This document shows, piece after piece, positions 50,355 to 58,089 of a stretch of 64,000 bases of DNA. A model generated the notes under the pieces. That model was not told the origin of the DNA. It made no database searches and saw nothing but the letters and a program-made list of their open reading frames with translations. The translations under genes and the position numbers were made by a program. Origin of the DNA: DASPMP01 sp035626995 (GTDB lineage Bacteria; Gemmatimonadota; Gemmatimonadetes; Gemmatimonadales; Gemmatimonadaceae). The stretch is from positions 1-64,000 of the forward strand of contig DASPMP010000236.1 of the NCBI GenBank assembly GCA_035626995.1, given 5' to 3'. The stretch's first letter is position 1, and every line of letters begins with the position of its first letter.

Positions 50355-51188
50355 ATGACGCTGATTGGAAAGGAACAGGCGCTGATCGCCTGGTTGACGA
50401 AGCGGCGTCGCGTCGCCATCGGATTCAGCGGCGGGGTCGATTCGGCATATCTGGCTGCCGTCACCCTCGAAGCGTTGGGTCGCGACCACAGCCTGGCCAT
50501 CATCGGCCGCAGCGAGTCGCTGGCAGGACGCGAGGAAGATCACGCCGCCGTCGTCGCGCGTGCGATCGGCATTCCCATATATCAGGTGGACACGGGGGAG
50601 CTCTCGGACCCGCGGTATGCCGCGAATCCCAGCAACCGCTGCTATTTCTGCAAAAGTGTGTTGTGGGATACGCTGCGCCCCATCGCGACACAGCGCGGCT
50701 TCGAGACGCTGGTCGACGGGACCAACGCCGACGACCTCCACGACTTTCGTCCGGGCGCCAAAGCGGCGACCGAACAAGGTGTGGAATCGCCACTCGCGGC
50801 AGTCGGGCTCACCAAGCCTGAGATTCGCCAGCTGACAAAGGAGCGCGGGTGGCCGTGGTGGGACCGGCCCGCGGCACCATGTCTCGCGTCCCGTCTACCT
50901 CATGGGACGGCGGTCACCGCCGAGCGCCTTCGCCAGGTGGACGTCGCGGAATCGGGAATCCGCGATCTCGGCGTGAAGGGAAACCTTCGCGTGCGCCACT
51001 ACGGCGAGTTGGCAAAGGTCGAGATGGATCTCGACATACTGCCGCGCTGGCGCGAGGGGGCTGCGTTCGCGGCACTCGAAGCCGCCGTGCGCGCCGCGGG
51101 GTTCACGCGATTGGAACTCGATGCCCGTGGCTTCCGGTCCGGCTCCCTGAATGTGCTCGACGGCGGTGCGGCTCTTCCTGGCCATTAA
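50355..51188 (+). CDS. larE: LarE-type ATP-dependent sacrificial sulfur transferase
   Basis: Protein of 277 residues. PP-loop ATPase that adenylates the pincer cofactor precursor and donates the sulfur of one of its own cysteines, leaving dehydroalanine. PP-loop FSGGVDSAYLAAV near residue 24; the NRCYFCK motif; and the sacrificial Cys in PCLASR, which falls at residue 176, the same number as in the Lactobacillus enzyme. LarB, LarC and lactate racemase (LarA) genes are not in the window. The open frame upstream of 50355 overlaps the CAP gene and is rejected. Its end overlaps the start of thpR by 38 nt. Confidence 0.88.
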   Translation: MTLIGKEQALIAWLTKRRRVAIGFSGGVDSAYLAAVTLEALGRDHSLAIIGRSESLAGREEDHAAVVARAIGIPIYQVDTGELSDPRYAANPSNRCYFCKSVLWDTLRPIATQRGFETLVDGTNADDLHDFRPGAKAATEQGVESPLAAVGLTKPEIRQLTKERGWPWWDRPAAPCLASRLPHGTAVTAERLRQVDVAESGIRDLGVKGNLRVRHYGELAKVEMDLDILPRWREGAAFAALEAAVRAAGFTRLELDARGFRSGSLNVLDGGAALPGH

Positions 51189-51729
51189 TCCGGAGCCCGG
51201 TGTGCGACGCGCGCTGATCGACGAGACACAGTCATTGCGCGAGGCCGGCCCCGAGCTCAACTGGATGGACGAATCCCGCCTGCACCTCACGTTGAAATTC
51301 CTCGGCGAACAGCCCGACGCGGTCGTTCCATCACTCCGGGCCGCGGTGGACATGGTCGCGCAGCGGCATCGCGCCTTCAGCATGCAGATCACAGGGATCG
51401 GCGCATTTCCGAACTTTCGGCGCGCGCGCGTCGTATGGATGGGCATCCACCGTGAGCCCAGGCTCGAATTGCTGCATCATGACATCGAAGTCGCCTGTCA
51501 GGACCTCGGCTTCGAAGTCGAGGGACGTTCGTTCCGTCCGCATCTGACCCTCGCGCGCGTCCGCGAGGGAACGCCGGAAGCCACCCTTCGCGCCCTGTCG
51601 CGCGCCGGGAAGGGCGTCACCTATGACGGAGAAACGACCGTGAACAGCGTCGATCTCATGCAGAGCCACCCTGGCCGCGCCGGCGCGCGCTACGAGTGCC
51701 TGCACGCCGCTCAATTGCGCCCCGCCTGA
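51151..51729 (+). CDS. thpR: RNA 2',3'-cyclic phosphodiesterase (2H family)
   Basis: Protein of 192 residues. Two-histidine phosphoesterase that opens 2',3'-cyclic phosphates and can join 2'-5' ends of tRNA halves. Both catalytic motifs are present: HLTLKF near residue 47 and HLTLARV near residue 131. The start ATG 51151 lies inside the last 38 nt of larE; a GTG at 51166 (VRLFLAINP) would also fit and better matches the family N-terminus (RLFLAI). It is followed by the next gene after 6 nt. Confidence 0.9.
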   Translation: MCSTAVRLFLAINPEPGVRRALIDETQSLREAGPELNWMDESRLHLTLKFLGEQPDAVVPSLRAAVDMVAQRHRAFSMQITGIGAFPNFRRARVVWMGIHREPRLELLHHDIEVACQDLGFEVEGRSFRPHLTLARVREGTPEATLRALSRAGKGVTYDGETTVNSVDLMQSHPGRAGARYECLHAAQLRPA

Positions 51730-51735
51730 TCATCG

Positions 51736-52389
51736 ATGCTCCGGGCCCTTGGTTGCCTGTTCCTGATTCTGCTCCTGGCGGGCGGTGCGTTCCTGAGTCG
51801 CGGCTACTGGCGTCCGCTCGTCTTTGGCCGCGACAGTACCGCCATCATCGACGCGTCCAGTGCGTGGCAGCGGCTGACACCTGAGGGTGCCCAGCGTGCG
51901 CGCGTTGCCATGGAACGTCTGCGCGCCCCGCGCGGGCCGGCATTCCAGACCGTCGGCCCCGGAGACCTCGCTGCGTACATCCTGCAGGAGCTGTCCCAGA
52001 CCCTGCCACCATCCGCGGACAGCATCGAGGCTGCCGCGCTTGGCGATCGCTTGCTGCTCCGGGCGCGGGTGCGCGTCGCGGATCTCGGGGACAAGGGCAG
52101 TCTCGGGCCACTCTCGATGTTGCTCGGTGACCGGGAGCGGGTGCAGCTGGGCGGCGTTCTACGCATCATTCGTCCGGGATATGCCGAGCTGCAGGTGAAG
52201 GAATTCCGCATCCGGGATCTCGCGTTGCCGCAGGCCCTCATCCCAAGATTGATCCGCCAGATGTCGCGCGGGGAGCGGCCGGCGGAACTGTCGCCGGATG
52301 GATTACCGCTGCGTACTCCCACATACATCGGTGACGTGCGCGTCTCCGATGGCAAGATCACCATCTACAAGACCGCGCAGCCCCGCTGA
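51736..52389 (+). CDS. Membrane-anchored protein of unknown function
   Basis: Protein of 217 residues. A single N-terminal helix (ALGCLFLILLLAGGAFL) either anchors or exports it; the Cys at residue 7 lies before the hydrophobic core and is not a lipobox. The remainder mixes a helical part (LTPEGAQRARVAMERL, PGDLAAYILQELSQTL) with beta strands (LLLRARVRVADLGD, VQLGGVLRIIRPGYAELQVKEFRIRDL), ending in YIGDVRVSDGKITIYKT. No family recognised. It lies between thpR (6 nt) and the NtrC-type regulator (9 nt), in an apparent operon. Confidence 0.6.
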   Translation: MLRALGCLFLILLLAGGAFLSRGYWRPLVFGRDSTAIIDASSAWQRLTPEGAQRARVAMERLRAPRGPAFQTVGPGDLAAYILQELSQTLPPSADSIEAAALGDRLLLRARVRVADLGDKGSLGPLSMLLGDRERVQLGGVLRIIRPGYAELQVKEFRIRDLALPQALIPRLIRQMSRGERPAELSPDGLPLRTPTYIGDVRVSDGKITIYKTAQPR

Positions 52390-52398
52390 CCGCACGCC

Positions 52399-53766
52399 AT
52401 GTCACGTAAAGTCCTGATCGTCGACGACGAACCCGGCATCCGCCAGGCACTCGGCCAGCTGCTCGAATTCGAGGGCTATGAGGTGCGTTCCGCCGACAAC
52501 GCGAGCGACGGAATTGCCGCATACCAGAGCTGGAATCCGCACCTCGTCTTTCTCGACGTCAAGATGGCCGGCATCGACGGACTCGAGGCGCTCAAGCGGC
52601 TGCGCGACATCGATCCGTCGGCGGTTGTCGTGATGATCAGCGGCCACGCCACCATTCAGACGGCCGTCGAGGCAACGCAGCGCGGCGCGTACGACATCCT
52701 CGAGAAACCCCTCGACACCGATCGCATTCTCGTCACCCTGCGAAACGCGCTCTCGCACCTCGACCTGCACGAGGAGAACGCGCGCCTGCGGCACACGATC
52801 GAGTCCCGCTTCGAGATCGTCGGCAAGTCGTACGCGATTCGGGCTGTCACCGACAAGATCGAGAAGGTGGCAAAGACGCCCGGGCGCGTGCTCATCACCG
52901 GTGAGAACGGTACGGGCAAGGAGCTCGTCGCACGCGCGATTCATCGCAACTCCACGCGTGCCGACGGTCCCTTCGTGGAAGTGAACTGCGCCGCGATCCC
53001 CTCGGAGCTCATCGAAAGCGAGCTGTTCGGTCATATGAAGGGGTCGTTCACCGGCGCGGTCTCCGATCGCGCGGGGAAGTTCGAGCAGGCGGACGGCGGT
53101 ACGCTCTTTCTCGACGAAATCGGCGACATGTCGCTCGCCGCGCAGGCAAAGGTGCTGCGCGTGCTGCAGGACGGGATGGTCACGCGCATCGGCGGGTCGA
53201 AGTCGACGCAGGTAGACGTGCGCGTGCTGGCGGCGACGAACAAGAATCTCGAGACCGAGATCCAGGAGGGGCGCTTCCGCGAGGACCTGTATTATCGGCT
53301 CAACGTCGTTCCGGTGAACGTGCCCCCGTTGCGCGAGCGCCGCGAAGACATCCCGCTGCTCGTCGGCCATTTCGTCGAGCTCCTCACCCGCGGCGAAGGA
53401 ATGCCACCGCGTGTCGTCACCCCGGAAGCGGTGACTCGGCTCCAGCAGCTGGAGTGGCCCGGCAACGTCCGCGAACTGAAGAACACCGTCGAGCGGCTGC
53501 TTATCCTGTCGGCCGGTCCGCGCATCGGGTCTGAGGACGTGGACCGCCTCGTCGGTCGCCGCGATGCGGATCAGGCGGGGGTGGGTTCGCTGCTGGAGTG
53601 CAAGACGTTCGAGGAATTCAAGCAGGCTGCCGAGCGCGCATTCCTGCTGGCGAAGCTGCGCGAGCACGACTGGAACGTGAGCGAGACCGCCCGCGCGCTG
53701 GACATGCCGCGGTCGAATCTGTACAAGAAGATCGAGCGGTACGCCCTCACCCGGGAGAGCACGTGA
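52399..53766 (+). CDS. NtrC-family sigma-54-dependent response regulator
   Basis: Protein of 455 residues. Receiver domain (1-120) with acidic pocket DDEPG and phospho-acceptor Asp53 in FLDVKMAG. AAA+ domain (about 135-370): Walker A GENGTGKE at 168-175, Walker B GGTLFLDEIGDM, and the sigma-54 contact loop at 215-220, which reads GSFTGA instead of GAFTGA. The C-terminal Fis-type helix-turn-helix ends the protein (WNVSETARALDMPRSNLYKKIERY). It should activate sigma-54 promoters after phosphorylation. Its kinase is not adjacent; the NtrY-like kinase 9 kb upstream is a possible partner, unproven. GTGA overlap links it to the next gene. Confidence 0.93.
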   Translation: MSRKVLIVDDEPGIRQALGQLLEFEGYEVRSADNASDGIAAYQSWNPHLVFLDVKMAGIDGLEALKRLRDIDPSAVVVMISGHATIQTAVEATQRGAYDILEKPLDTDRILVTLRNALSHLDLHEENARLRHTIESRFEIVGKSYAIRAVTDKIEKVAKTPGRVLITGENGTGKELVARAIHRNSTRADGPFVEVNCAAIPSELIESELFGHMKGSFTGAVSDRAGKFEQADGGTLFLDEIGDMSLAAQAKVLRVLQDGMVTRIGGSKSTQVDVRVLAATNKNLETEIQEGRFREDLYYRLNVVPVNVPPLRERREDIPLLVGHFVELLTRGEGMPPRVVTPEAVTRLQQLEWPGNVRELKNTVERLLILSAGPRIGSEDVDRLVGRRDADQAGVGSLLECKTFEEFKQAAERAFLLAKLREHDWNVSETARALDMPRSNLYKKIERYALTREST

Positions 53767-54242
53767 GCAACAAGGACTGGGACAAGGAACTCGCGAAGAT
53801 CGACAAGCAGCTCGAATCGGTGTCGGATGCGCAGCTGTTTCCGGAATCCAAACCGGCGCCGGCCGCCCCAGGGAAGGCGCCAGTCGCAGCAGCGCCGTCA
53901 TCAGCCGTCGCCGGCGATCGCGCGGCGGCGAGGTCGTGGCCGGCCATCGTTCGCCTCACCCTCGCCGTCATCCTCGGTGTCGCCATCCTGTTCTGGCCGT
54001 ACGACAACCGGTGCGGCGCGGGTCTGGCTGGCTATCTCGCCGCGGTGACGGGCGTCTTCGCGTCCGGTGTGTGGAGTGCCGTGTGGACGTGGCGCCATCG
54101 CGCGGCGCGCGCGCATACCCTCTCGATCCTGCTCATCGGATGGGGTTTGCTCCTCGCCGCTACCGAAGTCCTTCCACGCATCGGGTACGCACGTCAGGCG
54201 CTAAGCTGGTCCTGCACGGCGCCCACTACACTTACACGGTAG
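53763..54242 (+). CDS. Membrane protein of unknown function downstream of the regulator
   Basis: About 159 residues from GTG 53763, which overlaps the stop of the regulator gene (GTGA); the open frame before it lies inside that gene. A soluble, Ala/Pro-rich N-terminal third (KDWDKELAKIDKQLESVSD helix, then a linker) is followed by three hydrophobic segments: IVRLTLAVILGVAILFW, AGLAGYLAAVTGVFASGVWSAV and LSILLIGWGLLLAATEVL. No family recognised. It closes the larE-to-regulator gene run and is followed by a large imperfect hairpin. Confidence 0.6.
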   Translation: MSNKDWDKELAKIDKQLESVSDAQLFPESKPAPAAPGKAPVAAAPSSAVAGDRAAARSWPAIVRLTLAVILGVAILFWPYDNRCGAGLAGYLAAVTGVFASGVWSAVWTWRHRAARAHTLSILLIGWGLLLAATEVLPRIGYARQALSWSCTAPTTLTR

Positions 54243-54253
54243 CAGGACGTTAC

Positions 54254-54296
54254 CGCGGAGGACGCAAAGCACAGCGGTGCTCTGCGATCCTCCGCG
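54254..54296 (+). terminator. Long imperfect hairpin after the regulator operon
   Basis: The outer arms CGCGGAGGA (54254-54262) and TCCTCCGCG (54288-54296) pair perfectly. Inside, CGCA (54263-54266) pairs with TGCG (54283-54286), and AGCAC (54268-54272) with GTGCT (54277-54281), around a 4-nt loop. It starts 11 nt after the stop of the membrane protein gene and ends 32 nt before the aldehyde dehydrogenase start. A T-containing stretch follows. The GCGGAGGACGC-type wording resembles dispersed palindromic repeats, but it is the only copy I noticed here. Confidence 0.6.
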
Positions 54297-54328
54297 CCTC
54301 TGCGTTTCAATCTTCCGATTGTAGACAT

Positions 54329-55828
54329 ATGAAGACGTTTCAGAATTTCATTGCAGGCAAATGGCAGCCATCGTCCAGTGGCGAGCATTTCGAGAACCGC
54401 AACCCGGCCAACTGGGATGACCTGATCGGCCACTTTCCGCTCTCGACAGCGGAGGACGTGAACCGCGCAGTGGCGTCCGCGAAGCAGGGGTTCGAGGCGT
54501 GGCGTGCGACGCCAGCGCCCGCGCGCGGTGATGTGCTGCGACGCGTCGGCGACCTCATGGCCCAGCGCAAGGAGGAACTCGCGGACCTCATGACCCGCGA
54601 GATGGGGAAGCCCCTGCAGGAAACGCGGGGCGACGTCCAGGAGGGCATCGACACCGCGTATTACGCGGGCAGCGAAGCACGCCGGCTCTTCGGCCACACC
54701 GTGCCGAGCGAGCTGCGGAACAAGTGGGCGATGAGCTACCGCCGACCGATCGGCATCGCGGGGCTCATCACTCCCTTCAACTTCCCGATGGCGATTCCGA
54801 CGTGGAAGATGTTTCCCGCGCTCACCTGCGGGAACGCCGTGATCCTGAAGCCCGCGGAAGACGTCCCGCATACCGCAACCGCGCTCGTCGAGATCCTGCT
54901 TGAAGCCGGGTTGCCTCCCGAGGTGATCCAGCTCGTCCACGGACTTGGCGAAACGGTGGGGAAGGCGATCGTTGAGCATCCCGACGTCCCCCTCATTTCC
55001 TTCACCGGTTCGACGGAAACCGGGCGCAGCGTCGGCGAAACCTGCGGACGCATGCACAAGCGGCTCTCGCTCGAGATGGGTGGAAAGAACGCGATGATCG
55101 TGTTCGACGACGCCAACCTGGAGCTCGCGCTCGAGGGCGTGCTTTGGGGCGCGTTCGGGACGACGGGACAGCGCTGCACCGCCACGAGCCGGCTGCTGCT
55201 GCAGAGCGGCATCCACGACGAGTTTCTCAGCAAGCTGAGCCAGCGTGCCCGCGCGATGAAGCTCGGAGACGGCCGGAAGAAAGGAACCGATGTGGGACCG
55301 CTCATCAGCGACGCATCGCTGAAGAAGGTCGAGCGTTATATCGACATTGGCATCAAGGACGGGGCGGACCTGCTCTGCGGGGGCCGTCGTGCGACAGGTA
55401 GCGACCTGAAGAACGGGTACTTCTTCGAGCCCACGATTTTTGCCAGAGTAGAAGCCGGGATGCGTATCGAGCAGGAGGAGATCTTCGGCCCGGTGCTCTC
55501 CGTCATCCGCTTTCGGTCGGCGGACGAGGCATTCTCGATCAACAACGGCGTGAAGTACGGGCTTTCGTCATCCGTCTACACCGCCAATGTGGGGATCGCC
55601 TTCCGGGCTTTGAATGAGCTCGACAATGGCATCACCTACATCAATGCACCGACCATTGGCGCCGAGGCACATCTCCCATTTGGCGGTGTCAAACAGACAG
55701 GGAATGGACACCGCGAGGGTGGCTGGGAAGTGTATGAGTTCTACTCGGAAACCAAGGTGGGATATGTGGACTTCTCCGGGCAGCTCCAGCGGGCACAGAT
55801 TGACAACTATCTGGGCACCCCGGATTGA
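54329..55828 (+). CDS. NAD(P)-dependent aldehyde dehydrogenase
   Basis: Protein of 499 residues from ATG 54329; the open frame further upstream is a shadow of the previous gene and the hairpin. NAD-binding block ITPFNFPMAIPTWKMFPALTCGNAVILKPA, general-base Glu in LEMGGKNAMIV, and catalytic Cys in TTGQRCTATSRLL. The C-terminal block HLPFGGVKQTGNGHREGGW is typical of a subgroup that includes 2-oxoglutarate-semialdehyde and 2-aminoadipate-semialdehyde dehydrogenases, so an amino-acid or sugar-acid breakdown role is possible but unproven. It is distinct from the GabD-type gene at 43768-45177. It seems to be a single-gene unit. Confidence 0.88.
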   Translation: MKTFQNFIAGKWQPSSSGEHFENRNPANWDDLIGHFPLSTAEDVNRAVASAKQGFEAWRATPAPARGDVLRRVGDLMAQRKEELADLMTREMGKPLQETRGDVQEGIDTAYYAGSEARRLFGHTVPSELRNKWAMSYRRPIGIAGLITPFNFPMAIPTWKMFPALTCGNAVILKPAEDVPHTATALVEILLEAGLPPEVIQLVHGLGETVGKAIVEHPDVPLISFTGSTETGRSVGETCGRMHKRLSLEMGGKNAMIVFDDANLELALEGVLWGAFGTTGQRCTATSRLLLQSGIHDEFLSKLSQRARAMKLGDGRKKGTDVGPLISDASLKKVERYIDIGIKDGADLLCGGRRATGSDLKNGYFFEPTIFARVEAGMRIEQEEIFGPVLSVIRFRSADEAFSINNGVKYGLSSSVYTANVGIAFRALNELDNGITYINAPTIGAEAHLPFGGVKQTGNGHREGGWEVYEFYSETKVGYVDFSGQLQRAQIDNYLGTPD

Positions 55829-55906
55829 TTACCAAGGGGGCCGTTCGGGAGTCTTTTCCTGGACGGCTTCCCGTGAAATACGGATGCTGGCCAGACCTGC
55901 CAGCCT

Positions 55907-55925
55907 GACGGTTGTGAGAACCGTC
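55907..55925. repeat. 7-bp inverted repeat between aldehyde dehydrogenase and lepB
   Basis: GACGGTT (55907-55913) and AACCGTC (55919-55925) flank a 5-nt loop. It lies 78 nt after the dehydrogenase stop and just upstream of the predicted lepB promoter (TTGCTG at 55934). It could be an operator or a weak terminator. Confidence 0.35.
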
Positions 55926-55933
55926 ACGACCCC

Positions 55934-55961
55934 TTGCTGACAGCAGTCACTACAGTAGACT
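55934..55961 (+). promoter_or_regulatory. Predicted promoter of lepB
   Basis: TTGCTG (55934-55939) and TAGACT (55956-55961) with a 16-nt spacer resemble a sigma-70-type promoter. The -10 box ends 9 nt before the lepB ATG, so the leader would be only 1-3 nt. No ribosome-binding site is seen. Confidence 0.4.
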
Positions 55962-55970
55962 CAGAATCGA

Positions 55971-56762
55971 ATGGAAGTCTCTCCCTCCCAAGAGAAGGAC
56001 GTCGTCGTCAGGCGTCCCACGCCCATCACGCCGGAGCAGCGCATCGACGCGCTGCGCCACGTGAACAAGCGGCGTAGCTGGGGACTGGGCTTCCTCTGGG
56101 AGTGGACGAAGATCTTCTGGATCTCCGTCGCGCTGTTCCTGGTGCTCCGCACGTTCATCGTCGAAGCGTTCAAGATTCCCAGCGGCAGCATGGAGCGGAC
56201 GCTGCTGATCGGCGATTTCCTCCTCGTGAACAAGCTCGCGTACGGCGCCGAGATCCCGTTCACCCACAAGCGGTTGCCCGCGCTCGCCACGCCGCAGCGG
56301 GAAGACGTGATCGTGTTCGAGGCGCCTGAAGACCTGTCGAAGACCTACGTCAAGCGCCTCGTGGGACTGCCGGGCGACACGCTCGAAATGAAGGACGGCG
56401 TGTTGTATCGCAATCACCAGCGGCTGTCCGAGCGCTATGTGACGCACCACTCAGATGTCGATCGCGTCGAGGATCGTTTTCGCTGGCAGCGCGACTTCAT
56501 TGTGCCACGAGCGAACGCAAGTGTTCAGTACTATCCGACGCGAAACAATTGGGGTCCTCTGGTCGTCCCAAGGAAGAATTATTTCGTGCTCGGAGACAAC
56601 CGTGACAACTCGAGCGACAGCCGCTACTGGGGCTTTGTTGCAGACTCGCTCGTGAAGGGTCGTCCATTCGTCATCTATTACAGCTACGCACCGGATTCCG
56701 CGCAGGGCTTTGCCTGGCTGACGCGCATCCGGTGGAATCGACTGGGCGAGTTCGTCAGATAA
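55971..56762 (+). CDS. lepB: Signal peptidase I
   Basis: Protein of 263 residues. Membrane serine protease that removes signal peptides from exported proteins. One N-terminal membrane helix (FWISVALFLVLRTFIVEAF) follows a charged cytoplasmic segment of about 45 residues. The catalytic Ser73 is in IPSGSM and the general base Lys128 in YVKRLVGLPGD; the conserved GDNRDNSSDSRYWG closes the active-site fold. It ends without a second helix. It should process the many exported proteins encoded around it that lack a lipobox. Followed after 98 nt by the primary sigma factor gene. Confidence 0.94.
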   Translation: MEVSPSQEKDVVVRRPTPITPEQRIDALRHVNKRRSWGLGFLWEWTKIFWISVALFLVLRTFIVEAFKIPSGSMERTLLIGDFLLVNKLAYGAEIPFTHKRLPALATPQREDVIVFEAPEDLSKTYVKRLVGLPGDTLEMKDGVLYRNHQRLSERYVTHHSDVDRVEDRFRWQRDFIVPRANASVQYYPTRNNWGPLVVPRKNYFVLGDNRDNSSDSRYWGFVADSLVKGRPFVIYYSYAPDSAQGFAWLTRIRWNRLGEFVR

Positions 56763-56860
56763 CTGAACGTACGATTGGCCGCCCATCCCGGTCGGCCGGT
56801 CTTGCCATAGATCGTTGAAGAAGTCCCCGCAGGTCCCGCCGCACAGCAGGTAGTCACACG

Positions 56861-57718
56861 ATGCCACCAGCCACGACCAAGAAGTCTTCCTACGAGGAAG
56901 GCTCACTCGACCAATACCTTCGCGACATCAGCATCTATCCGCTGATCTCACGAGAGGAAGAGGTCCGCCTGGCGCAGCGCATCCGCGTCAACGACCAGGA
57001 GGCCCTCGACAAGCTGGTGCGGTCGAACCTCCGCTTCGTCGTATCGGTCGCGAAGAAGTACCAGAACCAGGGCGTGTCCCTGTCGGACCTGATCAACGAG
57101 GGGAACCTCGGCCTCATCCGCGCGGCGCACAAGTTCGATGAGACCAAGGGGATCAAGTTCATCTCCTATGCGGTCTGGTGGATCCGCCAGGCCATTTTGC
57201 AGGCGCTCGCCGAGCAGTCGCGCATTGTTCGCGTTCCGCTGAACCGCGCTGGTACGCTGCACCGCATCGGCAAGCGCGCGTCCGCGCTGCTCCAGGAGCT
57301 GGGACGCGAGGCAACGCACAAGGAAATCGCGGAAGGGATGGAGATCACGGAAGAGGAAGTCGCGAAGACGATGTCGATCTCGCAGACCCATCTCTCCCTC
57401 GACGCGCCCATGACGCCGGGTGAGGACAACAAGCTCCTCGATTACCTCCCCGACCTGATCAATCCGACCCCCGACGAGCAGACGTTCGAAAAGGCGCTGA
57501 CCGAGTCGATCGAGGAAGCGCTGTCGCACCTGAAGGAGCGCGAGGCGAAGATCCTGCGCCTGTATTTCGGGCTGGACGACGAGGAACCGATGACGCTCGA
57601 GCAGATCGGCGCGCTCCTGGGCATCACGCGGGAACGCGTGCGCCAGATCAAGGAGAAGGCGCTGTCACGCCTGCGCCACGTGTCCCGCGCCCGCGCGCTC
57701 GAATCGTACCTCGGATAA
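56861..57718 (+). CDS. rpoD: Primary sigma factor (RpoD/SigA subfamily), short form
   Basis: Protein of 285 residues. Regions 1.2 to 4.2 are complete: SLDQYLRDISIYPLISREEEV (1.2), NLRFVVSVAKKYQNQGVSLSDLINEGNLGLIRAAHKFD (2.1-2.2), FISYAVWWIRQAI (2.3-2.4, the -10 recognition helix), region 3, and TLEQIGALLGITRERVRQIKEKAL (4.2, -35 recognition). Region 1.1 and the non-conserved insert of proteobacterial sigma-70 are absent, as in Bacteroidota-type primary sigma factors of about 285 residues. Close match to the consensus argues for the housekeeping factor, though a second copy elsewhere cannot be excluded. No ribosome-binding site is evident. Directly after its stop begins the second 14-bp repeat array. 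Confidence 0.92.
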   Translation: MPPATTKKSSYEEGSLDQYLRDISIYPLISREEEVRLAQRIRVNDQEALDKLVRSNLRFVVSVAKKYQNQGVSLSDLINEGNLGLIRAAHKFDETKGIKFISYAVWWIRQAILQALAEQSRIVRVPLNRAGTLHRIGKRASALLQELGREATHKEIAEGMEITEEEVAKTMSISQTHLSLDAPMTPGEDNKLLDYLPDLINPTPDEQTFEKALTESIEEALSHLKEREAKILRLYFGLDDEEPMTLEQIGALLGITRERVRQIKEKALSRLRHVSRARALESYLG

Positions 57719-57724
57719 GAGCGA

Positions 57725-57962
57725 GCTGACGGCCAAGAGCTAGGGGCCAAGTGCTGACGGCCAAGTGCTGACGGCCAAGAGCTTGCGGCCAAGAGCTAAG
57801 GGCCAAGAGCTAAGGGCCAAGAGCTAAGGGCCAAGTGCTAACGGCCAAGAGCTTGCGGCCAAGACCTAAGGGCCAAGAGCTAACGGCCAAGAGCTAAGGG
57901 CCAAGTGCTGACGGCCAAGTGCTGACGGCCAAGTGCTGACGGCCAAGTGCTGACGGCCAAGA
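57725..57962. repeat. 14-bp tandem repeat array, 17 units in perfect phase
   Basis: Seventeen consecutive 14-nt units (consensus GCTNACGGCCAAGA or AAGT at the end) with no break in phase, beginning 7 nt after the rpoD stop. Variants are GCTGACG, GCTAAGG, GCTTGCG and GCTAACG in the first half; the second half GCCAAGA/T is almost constant. This is the same repeat as the array at 27014-27195, 30 kb away. Together with the inverted tail it fills the 371-nt gap between rpoD and the YajQ gene. Unit length is not a multiple of 3 and the frames read across it are low-complexity, so it is non-coding. Confidence 0.92.
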
Positions 57963-57982
57963 ACCCAAGTGATGGGGCCCGG

Positions 57983-58051
57983 TTAGCCGTTGGCCGTAAG
58001 CGTGGCAGTAAGCTCTTGGACGTAAGCCGTTGGCAGTAAGCCGTTGGCCGT
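57983..58051. repeat. Inverted copies of the 14-bp repeat
   Basis: About five units of AGCCGTTGGCCGTA-type sequence, which is the reverse complement of the GCTTACGGCCAACGGCT variant of the array repeat, one of them 12 nt long. They face the 17 direct units across a 20-nt gap, so the RNA or single-stranded DNA could fold into a long branched hairpin. GCGCACTTAGCCAAGAG follows and reverts to the direct orientation just before the promoter of the YajQ gene. Confidence 0.8.
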
Positions 58052-58077
58052 GCGCACTTAGCCAAGAGGCGAGGGCT

Positions 58078-58083
58078 TATCTT
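58078..58083 (+). promoter_or_regulatory. Candidate -10 box (TATCTT) for a leaderless start
   Basis: TATCTT ends exactly 6 nt before the ATG at 58090. The intervening AGGTAC could alternatively be a weak ribosome-binding site. The last repeat-like segment ends about 12 nt upstream. Confidence 0.45.
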
Positions 58084-58089
58084 AGGTAC

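Noticed and set aside
39924..53766. Confident pairing of the NtrY-like kinase with the NtrC-type regulator
   Set aside because: The genes lie 9 kb apart with unrelated genes between; family resemblance alone does not prove a pair.
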